Assembly: GCA_016342585.1 (NCBI GenBank)
Contig: JAEINK010000003.1
Coordinates: 1 to 64,000, forward strand
DNA length: 64,000 bases
Direction: 5' to 3'
Source of the DNA: Spirochaetales bacterium
GTDB lineage: Bacteria > Spirochaetota > Spirochaetia > UBA9216
A program made the translations under genes and the position numbers. Below are positions 1 to 9,548 of this stretch, one piece after another (positions within the stretch are counted from its first letter, which is position 1; each line of letters begins with the position of its first letter). The notes under the pieces were generated by a model. The model did no database searches. It saw only the letters and a program-made list of their open reading frames with translations, and was not told where the DNA came from.

Positions 1-42
1 GATCTTTCATAGAAACAGTCTACAAGAAATTTCCCTTTATGT

Positions 43-645
43 CTAGTTTTTTATACGTCGTCCTGAGTAGTTACCAAGCTTGTTTATAACAACCCCTGCA
101 TGGGTAAAAGGATCGTTGAATTTTCCATCCTCGTTGGCATCCCAGGTATTATCCCAGAATATAATATCGCCGGGAGCAGGATCTTTTGTCTGATACAGAA
201 GCTGTTTCTCATCAAGATATTTATAGAGTCTGGCAACAGAATTACCTGAATATTTTCCCAACTCTCTTCCCAGTTCTATCCCCACTCTGGCATAAAGTGC
301 TTCGATTGTTCCTGTACAGTCATTCCTGAAAGTTTTTCCACCACCGTTCAAAACTTCGGCGCCGATTAAATCATGAGCTTCGATTATCAACTGTTCCTGT
401 ATGGGAGAGAGCGTTATTCCCTCTCTCTTCTCTTCCTCCCCCCTATGCGGAATCTTCTCTGGATTCATGGTCTGGCAGGAGGAGGTGAGGATAAGCAGGG
501 TAAGTAGGAGAATAAAAACTGGAAATGGGGTAGTGGAAGAGTGGGGGGTAAAATCGGTGGGATTTTTTATGGCTCTTTTTGTCAGACTTGTTCTAATGCG
601 GGTAATTCTGGCCATCTGAATTCTCATTTTCTTCGGTTCTTTCAT
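43..645 (-). CDS. Putative NlpC/P60- or CHAP-like lipoprotein; N-terminal start uncertain, C-terminus looks truncated
   Basis: Hydrophobic stretch with lipobox-like LTSSC; motifs NDCTGTIEALYARVGIEL and PAPGDIIFWDNTWDAN...DPFTHAGVVI resemble cell-wall amidase folds; ORF stops soon after THAGVVI. Confidence 0.5.
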   Translation of the reverse strand: MKEPKKMRIQMARITRIRTSLTKRAIKNPTDFTPHSSTTPFPVFILLLTLLILTSSCQTMNPEKIPHRGEEEKREGITLSPIQEQLIIEAHDLIGAEVLNGGGKTFRNDCTGTIEALYARVGIELGRELGKYSGNSVARLYKYLDEKQLLYQTKDPAPGDIIFWDNTWDANEDGKFNDPFTHAGVVINKLGNYSGRRIKN

Positions 646-1375
646 CGGTCAGCCCTTTGAATCCTGTTCCGATGAGGAATGTTTCAAAAGAATCTTTTCG
701 ACAGGCTTTTGGTTTGAACATCCTGGCGCTCTTAAAATTCTCTCGGAAGGCGGCAAGAAGGTTTTGCTCTTCTCCTCCCTGGAATATTTTAACTGTAAGG
801 GAGCCCCCTTTTTTCAAGAGTTCTCTGGATTGATAGAGAATCGATTCTATTAGGGCCGCCGAGCGGCCTGTGTCCAATGTTCTGTTCCCTGTGGTATCCG
901 GAGCTGCATCAGAAACTACAGCATCATAAGGTCCCCGTTCTTTCAGGGCTTTTACATTTTCAGCATCGAAAAAATCTCCCTGGATGAAGAAATAATTATC
1001 AGGAATTTCCGGTAGATTCAATGGTTTTAGATCTATAGCGGAGAGGGTCCCCCTGCCGTTCAATTTTCGGAGGATAAAGAGAGACCAGGATCCCGGAGCC
1101 GCTCCGATATCTAGGATTTTCCCGGAGGAGGGGAAGACATGATATTTGTCCTGAATCTCTTCAAGCTTGTAGACCGATCGGGCTGGATACCCCTCCTTCT
1201 GGGCCCTTAGGGTGTAGTGATCCGCCTGGGCTCTTGAATTGGCACCGCCTGTTTTATTGCGGGAGGGTTGATTCCCCTTAGTTTTTGCTGTTTGATTTCC
1301 ACTTTTTCCATTACCGGTTCCTCCGCCTCTGTTCCCGCTACTTTTGCCTTTTGCTTTTCCTCTGTTTCCAGCCAT
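593..1375 (-). CDS. rlmE: RlmE/FtsJ-family 23S rRNA 2'-O-methyltransferase
   Basis: RAQKEGYPARSVYKLEEI, KILDIGAAPGSWS, DAVVSDAAPDTTGNR, GGSLTVKIFQG are FtsJ/RlmE motifs. Confidence 0.88.
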   Translation of the reverse strand: MAGNRGKAKGKSSGNRGGGTGNGKSGNQTAKTKGNQPSRNKTGGANSRAQADHYTLRAQKEGYPARSVYKLEEIQDKYHVFPSSGKILDIGAAPGSWSLFILRKLNGRGTLSAIDLKPLNLPEIPDNYFFIQGDFFDAENVKALKERGPYDAVVSDAAPDTTGNRTLDTGRSAALIESILYQSRELLKKGGSLTVKIFQGGEEQNLLAAFRENFKSARMFKPKACRKDSFETFLIGTGFKGLTDERTEENENSDGQNYPH

Positions 1376-1411
1376 CTTGACCTTCCCCCGAATTGTGGAT
1401 TCAATGTGATT

Positions 1412-2452
1412 ATGAATTCATATTATAGACAAACCCTTGAGAATGTGGAAGTAATTCTTTCAAGAACACTCCCGGCAGAGCATCTCGGTGACTGGGCCGA
1501 GCTTAATGCTGGCTGCGCAATTACCCCGGTGAAAGATGTATCCCTTTTAAAGATAAATAAGCCCGCCCTGGATCTACTTGCCCGGGGTGGAAAAAGGTGG
1601 CGTCCTGTTTTAATGTGCCTCGCCTGTGAACTCTATGATGGCGGGAAGAGGGCTCTTCCTTTCACACCTCTGGTTGAGTTTCCTCATAATGGGAGTCTTA
1701 TCGTTGACGATATTGAAGATAAATCGGATATGCGCCGTGGGAAACCAGCCGTTCACATTACCTATGGTACGGATATGGCGATTAATACAGGGAATTGGAT
1801 CTATTTTCAGCCCCTTGTTCTCCTTGAAATTCATGATATTGAAGATGAGCTGAAACTCCGGCTTTACAAGTATTATGGGGAGGCCATGCGGAGGCTTCAT
1901 CTTGGTCAGGGATTAGATATCGGCTGGCATAATGAACCGGATTTCTATCCCGAAAAAGGTGAATATCTGCAGATGTGTAGATTCAAAACCGGCTCTCTGG
2001 CCAGGTTCTCGGGACAGGCCGGGGTTGCCCTTGCCGGAAGTTCCGGGGAGGAGAGCGATTTCTTCGGAGGTTTGATGGAGAAGATGGGGGTTGCCTTTCA
2101 GATCCTTGATGATGTTAAAAATCTGACTACCGGAAACCCCGGTAAAAACAGGGGCGATGATATTGTGGAAGGTAAAAAAAGCCTTCCTGTGATCTACTTT
2201 GCCGCCGAAAACCCGGTAGAGAAGTCACGGCTTTCTGAACTTTTCAAAGTAGCAGCTGAGAAGGGGTTTGATAAGGGGTGTGACACCATCGAAGAGGCTA
2301 TCGGGATGATGGTGGACGCCGGGGTGATCGATAAAGCACGGAATGAGGCTGAAAATATGCTTAACCAGGTCAAAGAGCAACTGTCAGGGAAGTTTAAATC
2401 TTCCCAGCCTCTTTCGGCTGTTATCCAGATGCTCGACTCTTTTTTAAGCTAA
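1412..2452 (+). CDS. Polyprenyl synthetase family protein
   Basis: Asp-rich motifs DDIEDKSDMRRGKPAVH and FQILDDVKN; start set at ATG 1412 rather than ORF-track start. Confidence 0.85.
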   Translation: MNSYYRQTLENVEVILSRTLPAEHLGDWAELNAGCAITPVKDVSLLKINKPALDLLARGGKRWRPVLMCLACELYDGGKRALPFTPLVEFPHNGSLIVDDIEDKSDMRRGKPAVHITYGTDMAINTGNWIYFQPLVLLEIHDIEDELKLRLYKYYGEAMRRLHLGQGLDIGWHNEPDFYPEKGEYLQMCRFKTGSLARFSGQAGVALAGSSGEESDFFGGLMEKMGVAFQILDDVKNLTTGNPGKNRGDDIVEGKKSLPVIYFAAENPVEKSRLSELFKVAAEKGFDKGCDTIEEAIGMMVDAGVIDKARNEAENMLNQVKEQLSGKFKSSQPLSAVIQMLDSFLS

Positions 2453-2598
2453 CTAGATTGAGAAAGAGGCAAAGGAAAATCACTACACGTGGTAAAAAGA
2501 GCTTTGTCGGATTTCATTCTACCAAAGAAGCTTTCGTGGCTGTCCTAACTTTAATCAAGAAAGATCCTGCCCTTGATATTTGTATAGACAGCAATTAT

Positions 2599-2618
2599 AA
2601 TGATAATGATTACTATTT
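2599..2618. promoter_or_regulatory. Putative Fur/PerR-type 7-1-7 operator upstream of the Fur-family gene
   Basis: TGATAAT-G-ATTACTA just upstream of ATG 2635; matches operator-like motif upstream of ferritin. Confidence 0.45.
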
Positions 2619-2634
2619 TTATCAGAGAAGAGAT

Positions 2635-3018
2635 ATGAGAACGACAAAACAGAGGACAGTAATTTTAGAGCAACTCATGACTCATAAAGATCATCCAGGT
2701 GCTGATATTATTTATGAAGAGGTAAGGCAGATCCTCCCCCGGATTAGTCTTGGGACTGTTTATCGAAATCTTGAACTCCTCTCCGAGGCTGGGACTATCC
2801 TGAAATTGGAACAGGGAGGTGGTCAGAAGAGATTCGATCCAAACACTCATCCTCATGGACATTTCCGATGTCTTACCTGTGGTAAGATTGAAGACCTTCC
2901 TGAACGTATTTTGGTTCCCCAACTTGCTGATTCGGATGAATGGCTTTCCAGTAGGAAGGTATGCGGTATAAATCTCGAATATACCGGATACTGTCTGGAA
3001 TGTTCAGGGTGGGAATAA
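2635..3018 (+). CDS. Fur-family (PerR-like) transcriptional regulator
   Basis: MRTTKQRTVILEQL, HPGADIIYEEVR, ISLGTVYRNLELL, HGHFRCLTCGKIED, and C-terminal CLECSG; start set at ATG 2635. Confidence 0.87.
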   Translation: MRTTKQRTVILEQLMTHKDHPGADIIYEEVRQILPRISLGTVYRNLELLSEAGTILKLEQGGGQKRFDPNTHPHGHFRCLTCGKIEDLPERILVPQLADSDEWLSSRKVCGINLEYTGYCLECSGWE

Positions 3019-3029
3019 CAAAACCGGTA

Positions 3030-3830
3030 ATGATAGAAACTGATAAGGTCAATATTTCTAATTTTCTGGAATCAATTTATGATGAATATCATCATCCTGC
3101 GTTCATTCATCCCGACCCCCTGGAATTTCTTGCCGATTACTCCGACCCTCTGGATCGGGAGATTGTGGGGCTTATTGCTTCCTCTTTTGCAATTGGCCGC
3201 GTGACGGCTATTCTGAATGTGATTAAATCAATCCTGGAAGAACTACCTTCTCCCAGGAAAAATCTCCTTGAAATGAACAGGGAGGTTTTTGATGAAAAAT
3301 TTAAGGGGTTTAGATACAGGTTTTATGATTCTTCCTCTCTGGTTGATTTTCTCTGGGGGATTGGTCGGGTCATAAAGAGTTATGATTCATTGAATGAATG
3401 TTTTCTTTCAGGTCTTCAGGGTGATGATCTTTTATCGGCTATGATCCTTTTTACAGGTGAGCTATGCCGGGATAATAGAGGCAGCAGAAGTGTTCTTCCT
3501 TCCCCTTCCAAGGGGAGTGCCTGTAAAAGACTGAACCTCTATTTGAGATGGATGGTCAGAAATGACAGGATAGATCCGGGGGGCTGGATGGGGGTCTCTC
3601 CTTCGATCCTCCTCGTTCCCCTGGATACTCACATGCACAGAATAGGGCAGATTCTTGGATTTACTGATAGAAAAAACGGAGATTTAAGGGCTGCTATGGA
3701 AATTACGGAAAGTCTCCGGCAGTATGCTCCTGCAGATCCGGTTAGATATGATTTCAGTCTGACAAGACTTGGAATCCACCCCTTGCTCAATTACAGCAGG
3801 TTATCCGAGTTTTCAGCGGCCCGGGAGTGA
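3030..3830 (+). CDS. TIGR02757-family (DUF2400-like) protein
   Basis: PLEFLADYSDPLDREIVGLIASSFAIGRV and C-terminal PVRYDFSLTRLGI pattern. Confidence 0.7.
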   Translation: MIETDKVNISNFLESIYDEYHHPAFIHPDPLEFLADYSDPLDREIVGLIASSFAIGRVTAILNVIKSILEELPSPRKNLLEMNREVFDEKFKGFRYRFYDSSSLVDFLWGIGRVIKSYDSLNECFLSGLQGDDLLSAMILFTGELCRDNRGSRSVLPSPSKGSACKRLNLYLRWMVRNDRIDPGGWMGVSPSILLVPLDTHMHRIGQILGFTDRKNGDLRAAMEITESLRQYAPADPVRYDFSLTRLGIHPLLNYSRLSEFSAARE

Positions 3831-3875
3831 TCCTGTCTGAAATTTTTCGTATAGGTTTTATTGAGAGCGCTACTA

Positions 3876-4298
3876 TCAATCTCTTTGAAGCTTTTTAATC
3901 CTTACAAACCAGTATACCCACAATGTGTTAAACAGGACAAATATGGACAGAAGTATCACACCTACTATAGGGTAACCGAATACCCCGGTAACAAGCCCTG
4001 TGAATAATCCTATAACCGCCACTAGGGACCATATTATTTTTAAGGATAGCATCGTGCGGAATGAACCTACTCCCGCATTTCTGCTCAAAAGAGATTCGAT
4101 GCCTATCCCAAAGAGAGCAGCGGCTGTCATCCTTGCTGATATGGGATCCACGGTTTTCCAGCCAAGCAGAGTAAGAGTTCTGACAGGAACCAAGAAAAGG
4201 GGGAGGGCGAAGAGGATGTCCGCGGCAAAGTGAACCACAAACCAATTGCGTAATACTTTCGGGATCTGTTCATTCTCTTTTCGTTTGTTTTCTCTCAT
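3876..4298 (-). CDS. Small multi-pass membrane protein of unknown function
   Basis: Intact ORF with about four hydrophobic segments. Confidence 0.5.
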   Translation of the reverse strand: MRENKRKENEQIPKVLRNWFVVHFAADILFALPLFLVPVRTLTLLGWKTVDPISARMTAAALFGIGIESLLSRNAGVGSFRTMLSLKIIWSLVAVIGLFTGLVTGVFGYPIVGVILLSIFVLFNTLWVYWFVRIKKLQRD

Positions 4299-4370
4299 AA
4301 TACTATTATAATAACGATAAATGAGGAAAAATTAAATATTTTTCGTGAGACATTTGTGTTTGACCTTAAC

Positions 4371-4385
4371 AGTAATAATTACTAT
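4371..4385. promoter_or_regulatory. Putative Fur/PerR operator upstream of ferritin
   Basis: AGTAAT-A-ATTACT inverted repeat 25-40 bp upstream of the ferritin start. Confidence 0.5.
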
Positions 4386-4424
4386 TTTATCATAATAGAA
4401 TAGAATAGAATGGAGGAGAATAAA

Positions 4425-4937
4425 TTGATTAATAAGAAAATGGAAGATGCTCTTAATAAGCAGATTAATGAAGAAATGTTTTCGGCCTATCTTTACCTGG
4501 CCATGTCAGCAGATTTTGAAGAGAAGGGTTTAGCTGGTTTTGCCAACTGGATGAGGGTTCAGGCCCAGGAAGAAAATGATCATGCCATGAAAATATTCGA
4601 CTTCATTACAAGAAGAAATGGGATTGTGAAACTGGAAGCCATAGCCAAACCAGAGCAGAGCTGGGACTCTCCCATGGCAGCAATTGAAGCGGCCTACAAT
4701 CATGAAATCCATATCACTGGTTGCATAAATGCTTTAGTAAAGACCGCAAGAGAATTAAATGATAATGCTACGGAAAATGAACTTCAGTGGTTCGTTAATG
4801 AACAGGTGGAAGAAGAGGAAAATGCCTCAAAGATCATGGATAAACTGAAAACCATCGGTGAGTCTGGTCACGGGATGCTGATGATTGACAATGAACTCTC
4901 TCAGAGGGCATATACCCCCATTAATCCTGTCGTTTAA
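4425..4937 (+). CDS. ftn: Non-heme ferritin
   Basis: Ferritin helix motifs EEMFSAYLYLAMSADFEEKGLAGFANWMRVQAQEENDHAMK and QWFVNEQVEEE; SD GGAGGAG (4412-4418) favours TTG start 4425 over ATG 4410. Confidence 0.9.
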   Translation: MINKKMEDALNKQINEEMFSAYLYLAMSADFEEKGLAGFANWMRVQAQEENDHAMKIFDFITRRNGIVKLEAIAKPEQSWDSPMAAIEAAYNHEIHITGCINALVKTARELNDNATENELQWFVNEQVEEEENASKIMDKLKTIGESGHGMLMIDNELSQRAYTPINPVV

Positions 4938-4945
4938 GAAGTTAG

Positions 4946-4970
4946 AGCCCGTCAATCTGGCGGGCTTTTC
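4946..4970 (+). terminator. Rho-independent terminator after ferritin
   Basis: AGCCCG-TCAATCTGG-CGGGCTTTTC. Confidence 0.7.
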
Positions 4971-4972
4971 TA

Positions 4973-5284
4973 TTATTTGAGTTTTACAACAAGAATGCTT
5001 GCCTTTTCGTCTCCTGTATTGAGGAGGCTTTTAACTATACCAGCGGAGCAGGGTATTATCGTCTCTTTTTCAGCTTCTAGCTCTTCATTACCAATGGATG
5101 CGGTAACTTTGCCTTTGACTATGTAAAAAAGAACGTCCTCTTCTGTTGAGTGTTTTTCTATTTTACCCCCCGGGTCCAGGTTGATTTGAATCGCATCACA
5201 TTTTTCTGATGTAAAAAGTTTTTTGGCATCAATTTTTTCGGTATTGATCAGCTGAATTCCTTCCTTGAATGTTGTCTTTTCCAT
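4973..5284 (-). CDS. Small cupin-domain protein
   Basis: LDPGGKIEKHSTEEDVLFYIVKGKVTASIGNEE cupin motif; paralogous to 9225..9548. Confidence 0.75.
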   Translation of the reverse strand: MEKTTFKEGIQLINTEKIDAKKLFTSEKCDAIQINLDPGGKIEKHSTEEDVLFYIVKGKVTASIGNEELEAEKETIIPCSAGIVKSLLNTGDEKASILVVKLK

Positions 5285-5287
5285 TTT

Positions 5288-6115
5288 CTAATCCTTTTGA
5301 AAAACGTAAATAGCGGCGGAAAAAATTTCCGGCTTAAAAGGTCCTTTTTCATAGTTACCATAATGTCCCATCAGTTTAAATCCTTCTTCCTCATGCATTC
5401 GGATATACTCCTCACATTGGACAGGGTAGAGGGTGACACTCTCTTTGAAGACAGATTCACCATCGGATTTATTTTTTAGCTCCGTATTGAAGGAGAGTTT
5501 CTCCTCCGAGATATCCGTGTAGGTTCTTGAAAATACTTTGGTCCGACTTTCAATCTCCGGGAATCTGAAAAAATCCTGCTTTAAAATGAACTCCCAGTTC
5601 ATAACCTGGAAGATCCAGATGCCTCCCGGGGATAGAAGCTTTTTCATCTCCGGTAGAAAACCTTTAAAACTGTTGCAGTCGATATGAGCCATCACATTGC
5701 CTGTCGAATATATCAAATCAAAAGGAGAGGGCCCCCCGGACTGTTTTTCCTGCACCAGGGATGATATCTCTGTTAGATTCATGACTCTGAAATCCGAATC
5801 GGGGAAGGATTCCCTGGCCTTTTTAATCATACCTGAATCAAGATCAATACCGGTTGTTCTGGTTCCACCTGATGTGAACTTTCCACAGTATTTTCCCGTA
5901 CCGCATCCTAAGTCGAGAACCCTGCGTTTCCTGGTTATGTGTGACTCTAAACCTTTTAACGAATCGATACTCGGACCTGTCGCTGGACAGGCTTCCGTGT
6001 ATAGACGAGCCTCGGGAGTATCTCCTGAAAAAAGGAAACCCTCCAGCAGAGAGTATACGTCTCTGCTGAAGGGGAATATTTCATTGTAGTCTTCGGAAAA
6101 ATCCGTATAAAACAA
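5288..6115 (-). CDS. Class I SAM-dependent methyltransferase
   Basis: RVLDLGCGTGKYCGKF, TTGIDLDSGMIKKA. Confidence 0.82.
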   Translation of the reverse strand: MFYTDFSEDYNEIFPFSRDVYSLLEGFLFSGDTPEARLYTEACPATGPSIDSLKGLESHITRKRRVLDLGCGTGKYCGKFTSGGTRTTGIDLDSGMIKKARESFPDSDFRVMNLTEISSLVQEKQSGGPSPFDLIYSTGNVMAHIDCNSFKGFLPEMKKLLSPGGIWIFQVMNWEFILKQDFFRFPEIESRTKVFSRTYTDISEEKLSFNTELKNKSDGESVFKESVTLYPVQCEEYIRMHEEEGFKLMGHYGNYEKGPFKPEIFSAAIYVFQKD

Positions 6116-6116
6116 T

Positions 6117-7748
6117 TTAGTTACCAGCCATCATTGCCGCAATGTCTTCTTTCACATCACCGACAGCCTTTATATTGAAGTTGTCAACCAACACCTTGGC
6201 GACAGCAGGTGAAAGGAAGGCGGGAAGTGTGGGCCCGAGCCTGATCCCCTTCACACCCAGGTGGAGGAGGGCCAGGAGAACAGCCACTGCCTTTTGCTCA
6301 TACCATGCTATATCAAAGGATAAGGGAAGGTCGTTCAAACTGTCAAGTCCGAATACTTCCTGAAGCTTTAGAGCGATAACGACCAGAGAGTAGGAGTCAT
6401 TACATTGACCGGCATCCAGTACTCTTGGGATTCCGCCGATGTCGCCAAGGTTGAGCTTGTTGTACCTGTATTTTGCACAACCAGCAGTCATGATGATGGT
6501 ATCTTTAGGCAACTCTTCGGCCACTTCGGTAAAGTAACTTCTTCCCTTCTGTCGACCGTCACAACCAGCCATAACAACAAACCGTTTGATTGCTCCCGAT
6601 TTTACAGCGTCTACAACCTTATCGGCCAGAGCAAGCACCTGGTTATGGGCAAATCCACCTACAATTTCTCCTGTTTCAATTTCTGTAGGAGAGGCGCAGG
6701 TTTTCGCAAGTTCGATAAGCTCTGAAAAATCTTTATTTCCATCTGTTCCTGCTTCAATGTGTTTAGCACCGGGGTATCCTGCCATTCCTGTGGTAAAGAT
6801 TCTGTCCTTATAGGCATCCTTAACAGGAACGATACAGTTGGTCGTCATGAGGATGGGGCCGTTGAAGGAGGCGAATTCCTTATCCTGTTTCCACCAGGCG
6901 TTTCCATAGTTTCCCACGAAGTGATCATACTTTTTGAAGGCGGGGTAGTAGTTAGCCGGGAGCATTTCACTGTGAGTATACACATCAACACCGGTTCCCT
7001 CGGTCTGAGAAAGAAGCTGTTCCATATCTTTCAGGTCGTGACCGGAAATCAGGATTCCGGGGTTCCCTTGAACACCAATGTTTACACTTGTAATTTCGGG
7101 ATTACCGTATGTAGATGTATTCGCTCCATCAAGCAGAGCCATCCCGGCAACTGAGAATTCTCCAGCCTTGAGGACCATGGCTACCATCTCATCAACTGAT
7201 AGATCCTTTGTTGTAGAAGCTAGGGCTTCCATGAAGAAACCATAGAGATCTATATTTTCTGAACCGAGTACAGCCGCATGGTCAGCGTATGCCGCTACAC
7301 CCTTGAGACCATAGATAAGGAGTTCTCGAAGGGAGCGAACATCTTCGTTTTCGGTAGCAAGAACTGATGCAATTTCAAAAGCATTGATGTAGTCTGCCTC
7401 ATTTGAAGGGTTCCAGACAGCGGCACCGGGAAGATCTCCGGATAACCCTGCTTTCTCAGCAAGCTCAGTTTTTATCTTGAGGCCTTCGGAAATAAGCTCT
7501 TTGAATCTCTCTTCGTCGAAGTTTGCATTGGTGATTGTAGCAAAAAGACCCTCTGCTACGAATCTTCCTTCTCTGTTTCCAAGTTTCCCTTTCTTCTGGA
7601 GTTCTTCTCCATAGACGGCAATTCCCTTAAGAACATAGATCAGAACATCCTGGTATCCTGCTGTGGTATCTGGTTTTCCACATACACCCTTTATTTTACA
7701 TCCGCTATTTCCGGCGGCTTCCTGACACTGATAACAAAACATACTCAT
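6117..7748 (-). CDS. hcp: Hybrid-cluster protein / hydroxylamine reductase
   Basis: [24 protein letters not shown]-terminal cluster motif; [42 protein letters not shown]. Confidence 0.95.
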   Translation of the reverse strand: MSMFCYQCQEAAGNSGCKIKGVCGKPDTTAGYQDVLIYVLKGIAVYGEELQKKGKLGNREGRFVAEGLFATITNANFDEERFKELISEGLKIKTELAEKAGLSGDLPGAAVWNPSNEADYINAFEIASVLATENEDVRSLRELLIYGLKGVAAYADHAAVLGSENIDLYGFFMEALASTTKDLSVDEMVAMVLKAGEFSVAGMALLDGANTSTYGNPEITSVNIGVQGNPGILISGHDLKDMEQLLSQTEGTGVDVYTHSEMLPANYYPAFKKYDHFVGNYGNAWWKQDKEFASFNGPILMTTNCIVPVKDAYKDRIFTTGMAGYPGAKHIEAGTDGNKDFSELIELAKTCASPTEIETGEIVGGFAHNQVLALADKVVDAVKSGAIKRFVVMAGCDGRQKGRSYFTEVAEELPKDTIIMTAGCAKYRYNKLNLGDIGGIPRVLDAGQCNDSYSLVVIALKLQEVFGLDSLNDLPLSFDIAWYEQKAVAVLLALLHLGVKGIRLGPTLPAFLSPAVAKVLVDNFNIKAVGDVKEDIAAMMAGN

Positions 7749-7808
7749 TTCAATTTCTCCTTGTGTGTGAGTTATGCTATGACTATAGTAGAGTTGTGAT
7801 ATGATAAC

Positions 7809-7824
7809 CGTAACATATGTTACG
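7809..7824. promoter_or_regulatory. Putative HcpR operator between hcp and hcpR-like gene
   Basis: Perfect 16-bp palindrome CGTAACATATGTTACG in the divergent promoter. Confidence 0.7.
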
Positions 7825-7837
7825 AAAGGGAAATTAA

Positions 7838-8524
7838 ATGAGAAAAGATCAATTTTCCGCTCTCTCCTGTACCAATCTGTTTAAAGGCATTCAGGATGAT
7901 GAGATGGATAAACTGATAGAAACTGCGCCTCCAACCATCAGAACTTTTCACAAGGATGCCGTTATGAGCTTTCAAGGGGATGAATACAACGAGCTGATGA
8001 TAATCCTTGCAGGGGAGCTCTCTGCCGAGATACTCAATCCTAATGGAAAGAAAATTATCATAGAAACATTGAATAAATCTTCAGCCGTCGCTACGGGGGT
8101 TCTATTTGCCGAGGATAATACACTGCCTGTAACTTTGAAGGTCGTCAAAGAGGTGGAGATTGCCCTCTTTACTAAAAAAACAGTTTTGAAATTTTGTCAG
8201 ATGAATGAACGCTTCCTTTTAAACTATATGCAGGATATGGGGGATAAGGTGATCTTCCTGGCCGAAAAGATCCGCCTTTTCAGGTTTAAATCCATAAATC
8301 AAAAGGTGGCAGGCTATCTGCTGAACTTGAGTATCAAGCAGGGGGCAGACAGTGTCAGGATGACTTACTCTCTGGAGCACCTGGCAGACCTTTTCGGGAT
8401 TGCAAGACCCTCTCTTTCACGGGTTCTGTCTGAGTTTTATGATCAGGCCATATTAAAAAAAGAGGGAAGAATAATGCATATCCTTGATAAGCAAGAGCTT
8501 GAGTATATGCTGGAAGGGGAATAG
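7838..8524 (+). CDS. Crp/Fnr-family regulator, HcpR-like
   Basis: cNMP-binding-like fold plus [22 protein letters not shown]; divergent from hcp. Confidence 0.82.
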   Translation: MRKDQFSALSCTNLFKGIQDDEMDKLIETAPPTIRTFHKDAVMSFQGDEYNELMIILAGELSAEILNPNGKKIIIETLNKSSAVATGVLFAEDNTLPVTLKVVKEVEIALFTKKTVLKFCQMNERFLLNYMQDMGDKVIFLAEKIRLFRFKSINQKVAGYLLNLSIKQGADSVRMTYSLEHLADLFGIARPSLSRVLSEFYDQAILKKEGRIMHILDKQELEYMLEGE

Positions 8525-8553
8525 CTCTCCATAAAGGGGTCGGAGCACAGGAG

Positions 8554-9211
8554 TTAAAATATATTTTCGAGCAGTTTTTTATCTTCTATTCTAATACTTT
8601 TTTTGTTCTTTACTAATATTCCCTCGGATTCCATTTCCGATATGGCTCTGGAGACCGCTTCCCGGGAGCATCCTATTTTCCCTGCTAAACCGGTCACCGT
8701 AACAGGAAACTCGAATTTTTCTCTCCGTTTATTGGGAGAGGCTGTTGTGTGGAGGTGTTTTCCATATTCAGCGTGCTCAGCTGATAGAAGCGTATAGGCT
8801 ATCTTCTGTTTGACGGTTTTAAGTGACATTATCTCGATAGTATCCGTCAGGTGAGTCAGTTTTTTTGAAATGCCTGAAATAAAAGAGATCATTGCCTCTC
8901 TGTCTTCCAGATAATCCAGGAGCAGTGAGTATTCGACTTCAATAATCCTGGTATCTTTCGAGGCTATCAGCCATCCCGGATAGGGCTCCCCGGTAAAAAC
9001 AATCAGCTCCGCGAAGAGTTCTCCCGGGGTAAACTCTTTTATCACTATCTCCTTTCCTGAGGAAAGGAGATAGTGATAATCTGATTCTACCGGAAACAAC
9101 ATTCCCCAGAGCATGGCATTTTTCATGTGCATTATGAAGGGTTTCACCTTTTGTCAGGTTGATATGCTTTCCCCTGGCAAAAAGTGCTAACTCTTTTGAG
9201 TTTCTATCCAT
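8554..9211 (-). pseudogene. Crp/Fnr-family regulator interrupted by a frameshift
   Basis: Two overlapping minus-strand ORFs (8939..9211 N-term ...VVSGRIRLSLS; 8554..9147 ...SSGKEIVIKEFTPGELFAE...GCSREAVSRAI) together reconstitute one Crp protein. Confidence 0.75.
9039..9079. repeat. Perfect inverted repeat, 19-bp arms and 3-nt loop, inside the Crp gene
   Basis: TTATCACTATCTCCTTTCC-TGA-GGAAAGGAGATAGTGATAA. Confidence 0.95.
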
Positions 9212-9224
9212 GAAATCTATCTTA

Positions 9225-9548
9225 TCATGGCCGGGGTGTTTTTGCGAACAGAACCCTTAATGGGTTCTCATTGCTTTTATTTTCAATGGCGTGCGGAATA
9301 TTTTTTGGGCTTTCGATAATACAATCTTTGTCTGCCGCTTCACGCTCTTCTCCTACTTCGATCCATGCTTCTCCTGCCAGAATATAAAAGAAAACATCAA
9401 CCGGAGTTGTATGGGTATTAAGTCTTGCTCCGGGATCCAGGGTCAGATGCACCGCATGTGCCTCGGGTATACTGTAAATTTTCTGAGCCTGTACTCCAAT
9501 TTTGGTGGCAACAATTTCTCCATCGAATGCTTTGCTTATTTTCATCAT
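9225..9548 (-). CDS. Small cupin-domain protein
   Basis: LDPGARLNTHTTPVDVFFYILAGEAWIEVGEE; start ATG overlaps the TGA of the upstream Fe-S ORF (ATGA). Confidence 0.75.
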   Translation of the reverse strand: MMKISKAFDGEIVATKIGVQAQKIYSIPEAHAVHLTLDPGARLNTHTTPVDVFFYILAGEAWIEVGEEREAADKDCIIESPKNIPHAIENKSNENPLRVLFAKTPRP

